Positions 47,914 through 59,797 of a stretch of DNA of 64,000 nt are shown here, piece by piece. The stretch lies in NCBI GenBank assembly GCA_011634665.1, contig WAEK01000004.1:2423501-2487500 (forward strand), written 5' to 3'. The stretch comes from Mortierella sp. BCC40632. Lineage: Eukaryota; Mortierellomycota; Mortierellomycetes; Mortierellales; Mortierellaceae. Position 1 is the first letter of the stretch, and each line of letters begins with the position of its first letter. The translations under genes were made by a program, and so were the position numbers. Under the pieces are notes generated by a model. The model had not been told where the DNA came from and did no database searches. It worked only from the letters and a program-made list of their open reading frames with translations.

Positions 47914-49949
47914 TCCCGATATCTAGATCCCTTCCTTTCTTTTCCTCTCTCTCTCTCTCTCCTGGGTGGGAGCTATAAATAAACAACATCCCTTGCGAAA
48001 TATTTTTTAACCCCCCTGGGAAGCAGAGACTTCATTTTGAATCAAGTGTACTATTCAATATTTTTGACCCTGGAGCTGACCCGACTTCTGTTGATCCATG
48101 AGTTGAACTCGGTGCTGATGACGAAAGGAAGGTGGAGAAGGGGGTCATTCCAAATCTCTCTAAGAAAGAGTCCTCTTCTCAAGGTCTCTCAACTCAGACC
48201 TATAGGTTTCTCACTTCACTACTCATTTGATGCGCGGCATCAACTCCTACTTTTCGCTGTCTCGAATTAGAAAAGTGACTTCCCTATGACACGCACCTTG
48301 CCCTTCCGTCCCCATATGCTCTATCTGATTTCGTCAACACCTCTATCTCAACTACTAAAGAGGCAGAGACTCGCATTTTTTGTATTTCCAGTCTCTTCTC
48401 TACAAACCTTCCTTGTAGGGCTCTTGAATGACTTGCTTTATAAACGTTTCTTGATTTTTTACTGCACATCCATGCTATGGCCTTACATTTCTATTCTCTA
48501 ACACCGAGTCATATTTGATGGTCTCCTTCAGAGGAGGAGAGACTAGGTATAGTAAAGAGCACAACAGGGATCAAGATGCGTCTCAAGGCATCACGAAAGG
48601 GACAGGATCCTGCACTCATGATTTTCGCTATCATAGTTGAGACCCTACTCAAATCTGTCCTTGGGCACGACCTTTGACTGGCCCAGAACGGCTGAGACAT
48701 AAGGGTTTCCTGACTAACCAATCAGTTCTTCTCGACTTTCTACACTCTTCAAGCTGGCAACTGTCTGAATAGACAGTCCAACATAGAAATCGTTTTCTCT
48801 TAAACAAGAGTATCCAAGCAGAGCGGAACCCAATGCATGGTCGAGATTTATCTATAAACTCTATCAGAAGACGCTTCAGTCCGAACAAAGCAGCTGATGC
48901 TAGCTCAAAGGCGCATTTTACAGTGAACCAAATGGACGGGCTGTGATCCCAAGGGGAGGCTGATAGCTGTGAGCTCATTACGGAGAATACCAAGCCGAGG
49001 TCCCAACTAAGGTCTGATCACGGTAATTTGTCAACAATTCGAGACAATGAGTGAGGTCCCAACAAACATTTTACCTTTTGGGCTGATTCAATTCATTTCG
49101 CTGGATTTCATGCAGACAGGGGTGGAGAGAGAGAGAGATACAGACCTAACCCATATTTCCTCTTTACTGGGGCAATAAACACTAATGCCTTTGTTGATGG
49201 CTACTCAAGAGGCGAAGATTATTGATATGTTGTTTGTGGATAGGCGTTGTAGGATAAAATTGCAGTCGTTCTCTTCACCCGAATTAATTTGTTCAGGCCT
49301 GTTCGACTTTATTCCACAAGTGGATCTAAACATATAGTTGCAACAGGAACCAGGCGAGGGGCTGCCACTACCTATTCATTTACCCTCAGTGTTGGGACCA
49401 CCCTAATGTCTTTTGTTTAACTCCCAGGTCGAGAACTAAGAAGGGACAGGGCTATTAAAGCGCGCAGGAAGAATGAGTAAGCGGAAGGTACCATGTCGAA
49501 CAAACACACGGAGTGACGAGGCTCAGTGTGTTCAGTGCTATCGAAGGAAAGGAGGATTACGGGCATTTTTCCGCAGTGGCTCAATTTATTTCGTCGCCGC
49601 TGCCTTCTTGACTTGCTCTCGCTCTTGCTCCGCCGAAGCTCGATCCGTCGGATGTCCTCAAACGGAGTAGGAAATGGGGCGATGCGGATGAAGGGTTCGA
49701 ATCCTATATGAATGTAACTTCCCTGGCCCTCCATTTCCCTCATTATTCATCGGCTAGCTGGATCCGAGCTTTTTTATTTTTTGTTCCTCCATTCCTTGTG
49801 GTAATGCTTCATCTTTCTCCTTCTTTCTCTTCTTGACACACGCCACCTCCCTCTCAACCGAACATCATCCTGATAAAACATTGCAAGGCGAATATCATTC
49901 CCGTTCACCACCCAATCAAAAACCCACGAAAGAGACCACCCATACCCGA
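47914..49949. other. Intergenic region between P450-C and monooxygenase 2
   Basis: 2.0 kb with no intact gene. It contains a decayed P450 fragment at 49194-49280, listed separately. Otherwise frames are short and disrupted. The last 200 bases should hold the monooxygenase 2 promoter. Confidence 0.55.
49194..49280 (+). pseudogene. Decayed fragment of a fourth cytochrome P450 (exon 4 part)
   Basis: A frame reading LMATQEAKIIDMLFVDRRC followed by RIKLQSFSS aligns with the post-heme segment of P450-C (FLAIQELKTIGMLFVERFN then KLEVQDPSL). About half the residues are identical, with no gap. The heme Cys motif that should precede it is not recognisable, although a weak trace of the exon 3 end may lie near 49067-49090 (a TTTACCTTTTGGG stretch). 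This is a relic of another copy of the tandem array. Confidence 0.7.
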
Positions 49950-51662
49950 ATGATACCCGCGTCAAAGCCCTCAAGACCAGAGCCGACAAAGGCCAAGATC
50001 CTCATTGTCGGGGCTGGTCTCGGAGGATTGACTCTTGCCGCTCTGCTTGAAAAGGCAGGAATTGAGTATGAGATCTTTGAGCGGGCAAAGAAGGTCATCC
50101 CACTCGGTAAGGAAAAAGGGAGAGGCTATTCTTTCATTCTTCTTGCAGGGTTCTTTTTTTTTTTTTTTTTTTTTTTTTGCAAGTATCAACTGAGGCAAAG
50201 GCTCTTTCTTTACCTCTCCCCACTAGGATCTGCCATTTCGCTAGGATCCAGCATCATGCCACTCTTCAGTCAGCTTGGGATCGAGGAGGCCATCAAGTCA
50301 AAGTCCAAAGTCATCCTAGATTGCCTCCAGTATAACGACCGTATGGAACTCACCGGTCACCCTAACTATGAATGTTCGAAGCCCAGGCAAGTGAAGTGGT
50401 TTTCCCATTCTTGGAGAGGGAACCCAGTTCTTGGAAAAGAGAATACGACTACCATACTGACGGATACAACGAAATGTCCTTGACGGAACCTCAAAATCAC
50501 TAGGTATGGTAACTACACACACATCATCGCGCGGCCCTTGCTGTACGATATGCTTGAGGCATTGGTTCCTGCACATAAAATCCATATGGCGACCAGGGTT
50601 CTTGCCATTGACCAGGACACAACCGGTCATGGAGGTGTGACCATCCACTGTTCCGATCAGCAGTCTTACAATGGTGATCTCCTCGTCGGCGCAGATGGTG
50701 CCTATTCTACAGTTCGTCAGTATCTCTACGAATGGCTCTCGAGTGAAGACAGGTTGCCAGAATCGGACAAGGAACTTTTGCCGATCACCAACATTTGTTT
50801 GGTGGGAACCACCAAATCAATGGATCCTGAAAAGTACCCGTTCCTGAAGCGAGAGGAGACTCACTTTATGAGTGTCATCGGAGAGGCTGTTCCGTACTCT
50901 GTAAGAACTCCGTCTTGCTCATTTCAGCAGTAACCTGACATTCTGGAATGACGATCGAATATCTGGACTCGTATTGAACCTAACTCTTTCAACACAACGC
51001 TGTCTGAATAGTGGGTTTACTTTACCGTTCCTGATAACCGCGTCTGTTGGATGGTTGTCGAGCATCTTGAAGACAAGATCTATAAGCCAACCAGCACTTC
51101 CTCTCCTTCGTCTTCATCATCGAGCCAGGCCACTCAAAACGGGGTTAACATTGAATGGGGTCCTGGGGCCGCACAACTGATGTGTGACCAGACTCGCCAT
51201 TTCCGATTCCCGGACGGAACAACTATTGGCGATTTTATTGATCAAACGGATCAAGACTTGATCTCAAGAGTTATGTTAGAAGAGAAAATGTTCGAGACTT
51301 GGTATGGAGGCCGGGTTGCGCTCTTGGGAGATGCTTGTCATAAACTGCACCCCTCGGCAGGTTTAGGTGCTGTCAATGCGATGCACGATGCCATTGTTTT
51401 GGCGAGCCGACTTTATGGATTAAAGAGTCAATCTGACAGTAGAGCTGCTGAAGGATCTTGTTGCACTTCAGTCGAGGATATTGAAGAGGTGATGAGAGCA
51501 TACCAAGACGAACGCAAGCCGCTCGCGAGGAATAGCTATGAAGCTAGTCAACAAATGGCTCAGCTCCTTGGAAGGGTAAGTGTTACACGATCCTACCTCG
51601 CCTTTTTGTTGGCTGGTAGCTTGCAACAGATGCTCTCTGAATGAACGCGTAGAATGACACGT

Positions 51663-51693
<31 letters not shown>

Positions 51694-51967
51694 CCTTCTT
51701 TCCTTCCTTTTTTTTTTTTTTTTTTTTGAAAACATTGGGAAAAATTAGAATTGGATCAACAGAGTGATCCGCAAAATTCTCAATACGCTTCCCGAATGGG
51801 TGATGTACGGGTTCTTTGACAAGCTGATGGCCTATCGTCCTCAAGTCACATTCCTGCCGCTTGTCAAGCAGCATGGTTCCGTACCTCCGGCACCTCAGAA
51901 GAGTCTTGCCCTCGCCAAGGCTTTCGACCCACAATATGAACCCAAATGGACGGTATCTTACAAATGA
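49950..51967 (+). CDS. FAD-dependent monooxygenase, copy 2
   Basis: Five exons (49950-50106, 50227-50386, 50504-50900, 51012-51575, 51749-51967) give 498 residues. The start is the first ATG; the frame extends upstream only from a TTG. Motifs: ILIVGAGLGGLTLAALLEKA, LVGADGAYSTVRQYL, LLGDACHKLHPSAGLGA and YRPQVTFLPLVKQHG. Exon 4 carries a Ser-rich insert (TSTSSPSSSSSSQ) absent from copies 1 and 3. The intron after exon 2 begins with GC (AG|GCAAGT) rather than GT. That junction is fixed by the conserved 160-base length of exon 2 and by the RYG residues at the join. It lies 2 kb downstream of P450-C on the same strand. Class A flavin hydroxylase by family; substrate unknown. Confidence 0.88.
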
Positions 51968-52621
51968 AAGTAAAACTTTTGACGCCAGCTTTCCTCCTTA
52001 TGCGGAGCAAACTTGAAGAGAGAGACCTGACTAAAAAGGACCAACGAGAGGGAAGGGTTCATAAAGTGTATTTGAGACAATTATCAATTTTTCAATGGAT
52101 TTCTTTTTTTTTTTTTTTTTTAGGTCGATCGGGCACAATGTGATGAGTCATACATCTCCTCTGCATAACATTTCTGCACGAAAAGTGTAATTGAGCTGTC
52201 GATCGGGGTAGTTATGACTACGGCCAACCCCGAAGTAGGAAAGAATCCTGACCATCTCTCACACTCTCTCCACACAGTTGATTCATATATACAACCAAAC
52301 ATACACTGGCATACTTTCACATCAGCTCTTAAAAAGTGGATGTATTGTCTGTGCAGGAATAAAAACGAGAAGAAAAAAAAAATAGGTGTGCAAAGCAAAT
52401 GAGTACTGTAACAGCTAGAGGCGCTGGATACGTCCCTCTCCGGACTATCGATCCACCCTCTACTTCCTCTTTCTCTCTTCTTTCAGTTTGAGAATACTAT
52501 GCGAGTAAATAGAGGCCAACCTTGGTCTAACTCCTGCTCTTTGCTAGCCTAGGATCCTCCTCAAACCTCATCAACGGTGAACAATAAACTAGTTTCACTG
52601 TCTCTCCTCTGTCCTATCCAT
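51968..52621. other. Convergent intergenic region
   Basis: Shared 3' region between monooxygenase 2 (+) and the MADS gene (-). It holds a T tract at 52106-52123 and no supported gene. Confidence 0.6.
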
Positions 52622-53792
52622 TTACTTGTCCTTGCGCCCGCCCTTTGGGGACTGTGGCGCTACCGGAGGGGCTTGTGATCCCGGTGTCCAGTATCCTCCG
52701 TGTGGCGGTGCTCCACCGGGGCCAGTCGCTGGAGGGGGGTGGGGTGGTCCGTTGCTGCCGCCTGAAGGGTTCTGATAATGCATGCCCATGTTGGGAGGTG
52801 GTGGATAGCTATATGGGACCGAGGGTGGCTGACCTCCAAAAGGAATATGACTGTAGGGTGGTGGGTAACCTGGAACATTCATCGCTGATGAACTACCATA
52901 TCCTCCTGCGCTACCCTGCATGTGAGGAGGAGGAGGAACTCCCTGTGGCTGTTGTGCAGGCGATACCTGAGAGGAAGAGGGCTGCACCGGCGACGACATT
53001 GACTGCTGTGCGGGCGAAGGGGACCCATGCTCATCTTCTCCATCTCCTGAAGCTGCTGGCGATCCTTCTTGATCTGCTCCACTGTATCGGTCCTGTAGTT
53101 GTGTAGAATAACAAAGAGAGGAGCAGAGAGTTAAGTTATGTGGGTGCACTATATTCTTAGACTCGGCTCGAAGTTACCCTCCTTGGCCCACAACCCACAA
53201 GAGACAATTAATAAAGAACCTACAGGAGTAGCCTCCTTGTCAGGAGCATGTAAACAAGCCTGGATGAGATTTTTGCCTTCTGCTTTGGTGACCAAAGGCT
53301 GCAGCTTTGGTGTCGTGAATGTATAAACTAGTCCTGTCTCTGATACGACCAACAGAAGCACTTGTGTTCCTGTAAGAGTACTCAGTTCATATGCCTACCA
53401 AATCCAGAGAGTGAAGCAAAGGTGGATTTGTCAATCAACTCGGTTCCATTACAATACCCAAGCCAAAGTAATGGGTGCATAGTGAAAAGCAGCCGTACCT
53501 TTTTCATGATGCCGGATTTGCGCTTCGAGAAGGTGATATGACGACGACTCTTATCCTCGATGTATTCGATCTTGATCTTGCGGCGACCTGCCCGCTTGCC
53601 AGTCTTGGGAGCCTCGTCCTCATCTTCGTCATCTTCGTCTTCCTCGCCATCGCCTGGGTCCTGCTTGAACTTTTTATCCAAATGCTCGTCGCCGTCATCA
53701 GAAGGTGCGTTGCCTCCATGGTTGGCGCCATTGCCGGTCGCGGACGGGCTAGAGAGAGCGACGGCTTCTTGGGTTCGTTTTGTGGAGCTCAT
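52622..53792 (-). CDS. SRF-type MADS-box transcription factor (Mcm1-like)
   Basis: Three exons on the minus strand (53792-53499, 53394-53224, 53092-52622) give 311 residues. An acidic N-terminal region (DGEEDEDDEDEDE) precedes the MADS domain at about residues 64-130: GRRKIKIEYIEDKSRRHITF, then SKRKSGIMKKAYELSTLTGT, VLLLVVSETGLVYTFTTPKL. The K-I-K-I-E-Y-I start and the TGTQVLLLV core are SRF/Mcm1-type rather than MEF2/Rlm1-type. The C-terminal half is rich in Ser, Pro, Gln and Gly, as in activation domains. Nuclear; binds CArG-like sites as a dimer. In yeasts Mcm1 acts in mating and cell-cycle control; the targets here are unknown. The intron inside the MADS domain is at IMKK|AYEL. Confidence 0.92.
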
Positions 53793-53992
53793 GCTGGGTG
53801 TGGCTGATGCCTATAGGGCGGAGTGTGCGGACAATAGATAGGGGTACGGACTGAACAGAATGGGAGGAGATGCAGAGCAGGAAACAAGTCAACAAACAGC
53901 GAAAGGATAAGACTGGCGTGCGTGGATAGGAAAGGAAAAGGAAGGAGTGGGAAGAAGGCCAGTGCAAATGGGCGGATCAGCAGCTTCTGCAC

Positions 53993-54004
53993 CCATATAT
54001 ATGG
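53993..54004. promoter_or_regulatory. Palindromic CArG-like/TATA element upstream of the MADS gene
   Basis: CCATATATATGG, a perfect 12-base palindrome of the form CC(A/T)8GG, lies about 200 bases upstream of the MADS start codon. It could be a variant MADS-binding site (autoregulation) or simply the TATA box. Confidence 0.4.
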
Positions 54005-55320
54005 ACCAAGGTAGCAACAGGCCGTACGTCCCTTTTGTGCCAGGTACTGGATGAGACGCAATCAAAGTGCCGAACGTTATTTCGACTCGCCCGTTCGTTT
54101 GCGCCCAATCTTGTGGCGTGGAAGGTGTGGAATCAGCGGAGCCCTGCTCCTCTTCTTCCTCCTCTTCCTCTTCCTCTTCCTCCCCGCAACCGTACTACTG
54201 TACATCTGCAGGTCGGGGTGCGGGCGGGCTGTCTTCTTCTCTTCCCTCTCTCTCTCTCTCTCTCCCTCCCCTCCTCCACTACAGGGCTGCCAGCAATACG
54301 GTGCGCAACCAGGAGAACAATTGTCCCGGTGGCTGTAATGTTATCCTTCAAATAGACCAGGCCCAAAAAAGCACAGAAAGAGAAAAGAAGGTCAGGCGGG
54401 GCGGGGTGAAAGGAGATGGAAGCAGCATAGAGGAAGAGGGAGGGGGAGGGAATATGCTGGCGACCCTCTTGCTCGCCCCAACGGCACTATGGTGGTATCC
54501 TTGAGTCAAAACCTCAGCTGCTCCAGTGAACCATTTCTTTGGGCCAACCCTCCACACACACACATTCACACACACAGGAAACAATGGAGCAACCAGAAAA
54601 GGCAGACAGGAGAAGACTAGGCGAGCAAAACAAGATTGGGATAGGAGGCATGCTATACTTTACTCCCACCCCTACACACATACTCCCACCCGCTCACATC
54701 CATCCACCAAGTTGTTTCCCCGTTCTTTTTCTTTCACTCTTACTCCCTCGCCCCACTTCCCTTACTGCATCCTTGCTTCATGGGCTGAACAGTCGCTGTC
54801 TGCGCACTCAACTGACTCCCTTGTGAGAGGTATGCACGCTGTGTCAGAGCCAAACACTCAAGATTGAACAGTGGCGTATATCCGGGTACTCATTATGGCG
54901 AGAACAGGATCTCACAGGATGAGCCGATGAGACCGAATGATCGACATCTTGACCAGGTTTGAGCGAAGAAGTCAAATGAGATTTAGAGAAAGAAAGAGTA
55001 GATGGACCCACAAGAGAACAACGGCTGGCGGCGGGTGGTGGCCGGGCACGGATGGGATCCACATTGCGCAAGTCCAGCCCCCATGGGATGAGCCAAGCCA
55101 GGCGAGTAGAATCAGGCGATGGATGGATGACCCTGATGGGGATGGCGGAAGCAGAGGAGAATGCAGAAGAGGGAGGAGAGCGAGGCGCTGGCTGGCAAGG
55201 TCATAGATGGAAGGAGGGTAATTGTCATCCGCATTAGGCGAAAGGGAGGGAACACGTACTGAATCTACAATTTAGGAAGGAGGTCGGGCTCGAGGCGGGC
55301 GTCGCAGTAGCTCCGTGGAG

Positions 55321-55355
<35 letters not shown>

Positions 55356-55499
55356 GCAGTGGGCGGGCGGGCAAAGAAAAAATGGGGGGTGAAGGAAAAG
55401 AGGAGAGAAAGAGAGAACAAGAGCACCCGGGTAGGGGAGAGGGGGGGTCAAGGAAAGCAAATTTTTTTGACGGTACATGCACGTGATAAATGACGTCTT

Positions 55500-55501
<2 letters not shown>

Positions 55502-55531
<30 letters not shown>

Positions 55532-55545
55532 CTTTTTTTTTTTTC
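55502..55545. repeat. Interrupted T tract after the lectin gene
   Basis: About 44 bases of T broken by two C bases, 23 bases beyond the stop codon of the ERGIC-53-type lectin gene on the opposite strand. Confidence 0.9.
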
Positions 55546-55567
55546 TTTCATAAAAAAAAAGAAAGGT

Positions 55568-57850
55568 CTACAAAAACTTCTTCTCGCTCATCTCCACACG
55601 CTTCTTGTACCAGGTGTATGCAGACACCGCAACCACCTGCAGCAGAATCAGGAACACCACATACGACATCCAGGATGTCGAGTTCACAAGGCGGTTCTGC
55701 GTCAGTCGGTGCTGGAATGACTGTCGCGACTATTTCACAAGGAGAGAGGGTCAAAGGCAATAAATAATGGCTCGCGTCAGTTCTCTTATCTCTCTCATGT
55801 TCCTAATTCTTGCTTTCTCAGCAACTTGTATCGCTGTACTCACTCGTCTAACTTACATCAATGTCTTCCATCTTGAGGTTAATGTTGTGGAGCTCCTCCT
55901 TTAGGAGCTTGGTAACATCCGCCGAGTCGCGTCCTCCACCCTGTCGTGATATATGGTCGACTAGGCCTTGGACAACGTTTTCCATTGCATGTAGCGATGC
56001 CACCATGCTGTTGATTTTCTTGTTAATCTCCTCTAAGCTCTTCGAGGTCGACTCGGGCGGGGCTGCAGGGGCTCCGAGTACCTCTAGCTTGTTATGGATC
56101 GTATTCAATGACTCAATGATCCGGAACTGTGTATCAGTCACCGCCGCTGATAGCTGTGCCTATTGAACCAAGGAGATAGACATTAGATATAGGCATCGGT
56201 TCTCGGTCATATCCATGCTGCAGAGTGCCCGAAACTAATGCATACCGTAGACATTGCTGCATCAGGTCCCTCTCTCTCTTCTTTGATTTTCTGTTCCCGA
56301 TCCTCGACAATCTTCTGAACTTCCTCAAATGTCGCCTTGTCCTCCTCATCCACCTTGACCTCTTTACCCTTCCTGACCATCTCTTCTTCGTGTGGCCTAA
56401 GAGGTTTCTGTAAATGGACATACATATTGGCAATGTGGTTAGTTTCATCAAAAATTGGTTTGTATTCAATGAGCAGAATATCGATGGCACATTAAATAAT
56501 TGATATACCTGTGCCCTTGGAGGTGGGTTGACTTCATAGACTTCAAACGAATACACGTCGTGGTCGTCGGGAACTCCAACTTCAGCCGCAAGAGCCTAAT
56601 TAATGGTCATGACAGAGACAATAGATGGTGAGATCATCAACCCTTGGCATTATCGCATCCAGAGTAAGACGCAAGCCTCAGTATTTGTTGATATATATAT
56701 TTTCTTGCTTCGCTTACAGAGATACCAAAGTAATAGCCAATAGGGAGCTCGATGTCCTTTTGCTCAAAGCAAGTAACCATTTTCCTGCCCTTACTATGAG
56801 TGTCTGCAGAGACTCTCAGCGTCTTGTCGATATATGAGACTCGGATAACAACAGGAGAAGGAGCATTCTTGTAGTCGCGCATGCAACCTCCAAAGCTACC
56901 CGTGTTCGCAGTGGGGTTTGCGGGAAATTTCTTGGAGCCATCGTTCATGATCCCGTAGATGACTGACGAGGTCCGCTGTAAGAATGAAAACACGAAAGCT
57001 CAGTTGTTAGGATAGAGTGCTCCTGTATTCCTCTCCCTGCATTGGAGCAGAGAATCCTGGTCCCCATCACATCTCATTTTGGGAAAAGGGGGAAGAAAGA
57101 GAAGGAGGGGGGGGGAGAAGCTCCCTCACTCCCTTCAGCCTTCCCCCTGCTCGCTTCACGTCTTCTCACGACTCTGTCTCTAATAGAAGGCCTCCCCTAC
57201 CTCCCCTTTCCTTTTGGTCCTCACGGTGTTGCACTTACATGATTGGCTGGATCGCTGGTATCCATAAAGACACCCAGTCCTTTCCATTGATCCTTGCTCC
57301 CAAAGACTGGACCCTCGATCGCCCGCTCCTGCGTGTACCAGAACGCAATTCCTTTGCCGCCGTTGTTGGGACTTTGACCAAAGGTCTTAAATGAGAATTC
57401 GACTTCCCACTCCTTATACTCACTTGCACTTGATCGCCACATTGAGCCTCGCAGTCCGGGAACCGAGGGCGTTAGTCGAACAAAATCCTGCGCAACCACT
57501 GCGCCTAGAATGAGGAAGAAGGAGAAGAAGGAGAAGAAAAAAAAAAAAAAAAAAAAAAAGACAATCACAAATGGGTTACTGGGAGAGTTCTTCGTGTCCA
57601 ACTTGAGGTAGTAGAACAAGACCAACGAGGACAAGAGAACAAAAACACACATACTGCCATGGTGGCCCCAAAACGGGACCGCCCCATTGTACAAGAATGG
57701 CTTCTTGAACGACTGTTTGTAGTCGTAGCGACGACTCGAAGCAGGCTCAGCTCCAGTCGAAACGGGCTTAGTAGGCGTCTCCTTTCCCCAACCAGCAAGC
57801 ACAGTTGAAAAGAATGCCGCCACGGGTAGCAATAATATCGTGGTCTTCAT
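55568..57850 (-). CDS. ERGIC-53/Emp47-type L-type lectin cargo receptor
   Basis: Seven exons on the minus strand (57850-57655, 57504-57239, 56975-56718, 56595-56509, 56407-56246, 56159-55857, 55696-55568) give 466 residues. A signal peptide (MKTTILLLPVAAFFSTVLA) leads into an L-type lectin domain with DFVRLTPSVPGLRGSMW, GKGIAFWYT, GVFMDTSD, CMRDYKNAPSPVVIRVSY and VPDDHDVYSFEVYEVN. A charged linker and a coiled coil (about 320-420) follow, then one C-terminal membrane segment (MSYVVFLILLQVVAVSAY) and the cytosolic tail ending EKKFL. The last four residues KKFL fit the dilysine ER-retrieval signal and resemble KKFF of ERGIC-53. The protein should cycle between ER and Golgi, loading glycoprotein cargo into COPII vesicles. 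The ATG was chosen over an upstream TTG because it starts the signal peptide. Confidence 0.93.
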
Positions 57851-58239
57851 GGGGCCAAGTCTGTCGTATGTGGATAGCAGGTCGTTGGTCGCGTTTCTAT
57901 GCAAGGGCTGTAATGTTTTTTTTTGTTTTTTTTCTGCTCAGAAGTGCTCTTGCACGCGGATGGGAGATCTGATTGGATGGGACAATAATGGATGGATATG
58001 CACAGCGATAAGCGTCTTGAGGATGACTTGCGGATGATAAAAGTAAGCAATGCAAAGGAGCGTGCAGCGCTGATGAGAAGTGGGCATAAAAAATGGGCTC
58101 AAGGAGGAGAATGTGATGAGGAGACAGAACAGGTTAAAAAAAAAAAAAAAAAGCAGAGAAAGCAGAGAGTGTGAGTGTGTGAGTGAGTGGGAGAGGAGAG
58201 TGGGAGAGAAAGAGGGAGTGGTTTTCACTGAGTGGACCG

Positions 58240-59085
58240 CCTCCAGTAAATAAGGGGAGCGGGAAAAATCGAGCTTGGACCACGGCATTGGATCACTGAA
58301 CACAGATAGCTAGGGTGTCGGGTTTGGGCGCGAGCCCATTCAACTCTGCTCACACGGTGGTGGTCTACTTCGTCTTCTTCGAGAGGCAGCGCTCTGAGCT
58401 GGCGAGGATGTGTTGTCAGCTCTCTCAAGCCCTTGACAGCTGCACCGGACGAGTCTTGCCTGTCAATTGAAGAGTATTCAGATCCATCGAGGCTAACCTA
58501 TCCAAGTCTGTCGAACACCGAAACAAGGTCACCTCGAACCACAGGACGTTGTCCTGACAAGTCGGGCTGAAGAACAACAGATAGGCACAAACAGCCAAAG
58601 ACACGGCCAGCGTGAGGCAAGGGAAGGGAAGTGAAGGAGGGGAGGGGAAGGCCTTACTTCATCCTTGGGATTGAACTGCATCACTGTCCTGAAAATTCCA
58701 TTTCTACCCAAACTCCTTGATCATGACACATGTGTTCGCACCGTTCTGCGTCGGTTGTAATCCATCAGCACGCTAGGGGTACGACACATTGGAACCGCCC
58801 ATTGTCAGAAATAGAACATACAATACTTTTGATGAGTACCAGAAGATTCACCATTTTCAGTCATCTAGCAGCAAGCGCGTCCAATAGGTCATCCGGCGCA
58901 TCACTTCTTTGTCGCCTTTTGACAAGCAGATGAATCTACGCATCTTGAGTTATTGAATCATATAACTCGTATTCCTCCTGCTTCTGGCACCACGGATTCT
59001 TGATGAGGCACTTTGGATTGGAAAACATCGCCTCATTTCGTTTCCTAAATGGCAAGGTTTCATCTCTTGTATTTGTTCCGACCAT
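58240..59085 (-). pseudogene. Coding-like but interrupted stretch, family not recognised
   Basis: On the minus strand an ATG at 59085 opens 49 ordinary codons (MVGTNTRDETLPFRKR... NPWCQKQEEYELYDS) ending in TAG. The same frame continues with protein-like sequence (RRQRSDAPDDLLDALAA), a TGA, then MVNLLVLIK. After a possible intron there is NGANTCVMIKEFG, which joins to RNGIFRTVMQFNPKDE only if one base is skipped at GGGTAG. A GTAAGG...TTCAG intron of about 91 bases then leads to PDLSGQRPVVRGDLVSVFDR, a TAG, and further same-frame sequence (VKGLRELTTHPRQLRALP). Three in-frame stops and one frameshift suggest a decayed gene. Small spliced genes mis-read by me are the alternative. Confidence 0.3.
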
Positions 59086-59431
59086 GCTCTAAGGTCCTTC
59101 GTGTCCGATTAGAGTACATATCCTTGTCAAATATTTTCGTAAAAGTGACTGAAAAGTGGAGTTGAGGCATAAGCGGTGTGAGATCCCTTATCACACTTCT
59201 AGTTCAGACACTCGTCAGGCAGTCCTTGTTGCGGTGAAGCAAATCGAGGTACGCTTCAGTTCACGGAATATGAATCAACATGCCACTTGATGAGTAAATG
59301 CCCTAGAACTTGCTTTAAAAGTTGCCTGTGCCGACTGTAGTAGTGTTCACAGGATGACTAGTCACCTTAACAAGATACTAGAACTACTTTGGAGCATAGA
59401 GGTGGGTTTAGATATGTCACTATAGATTTTT

Positions 59432-59797
59432 TTATCCTCTGATGTAGAAAGAGGTGGAAGGAAGCGTCAGCAGTAAGGTCAAGTGAGCGTCAATATGAAT
59501 AGCTGGATATCTATTGAGGAGCACAACCATATTCTGCAAATCGTCTAACATTGTCTCTTTGTAACAGAGGGAGTAAAGGGATATCATAGTAATGAGAACG
59601 TAGTAACTATCATTTCTTTCTAGGCAAAGGCTAGGATTTTGCGCGACTAGTAAGGGACTCCTCCCAGACTCCAAGTGGCACAAATAAGCTTCAGACTCTC
59701 TAGATTTAGAGTTTATAGCCCTGGGAAACAAGTTGCGCATTGTGACCCTTTCTTTCTCCACTTCTTGGCCAACGCACCTCAATGCCTCATAAATCAT
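59432..59797 (-). CDS. Small hypothetical protein
   Basis: An ATG-initiated frame of 121 residues with ordinary composition: a charged N-terminal helix (EALRCVGQEVEKERVTMRN), a middle part with SYYVLITMISLYSLCYKET, and a Leu-rich C terminus. No domain, signal peptide or clear promoter is recognised, and no splice sites extend it convincingly. It lies between a degenerate coding-like stretch and monooxygenase 3. It may be a chance frame or an exon of something larger. Confidence 0.25.
   Translation of the reverse strand: MIYEALRCVGQEVEKERVTMRNLFPRAINSKSRESEAYLCHLESGRSPLLVAQNPSLCLERNDSYYVLITMISLYSLCYKETMLDDLQNMVVLLNRYPAIHIDAHLTLLLTLPSTSFYIRG

Larger units (their letters stand above)
53793..55567. 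other. Intergenic region between the MADS and lectin genes
   Basis: 1.8 kb with no supported gene. Contents: a CTTCCT-rich patch at 54145-54184, GA repeats at 55319-55355, and T-rich tracts at 55502-55545. Low-complexity frames here are shadows of these repeats. Confidence 0.6.

Noticed and set aside
49690..49712. T-loop-like GGGTTCGAATCC
   Set aside because: No D-arm, anticodon arm or acceptor pairing lies upstream at the right spacing, so it is not a tRNA gene.
58690..58720. Ornithine decarboxylase antizyme with programmed +1 frameshift
   Set aside because: The shift at GGGTAG recalled antizyme, but the surrounding residues do not match the antizyme C-terminal domain.
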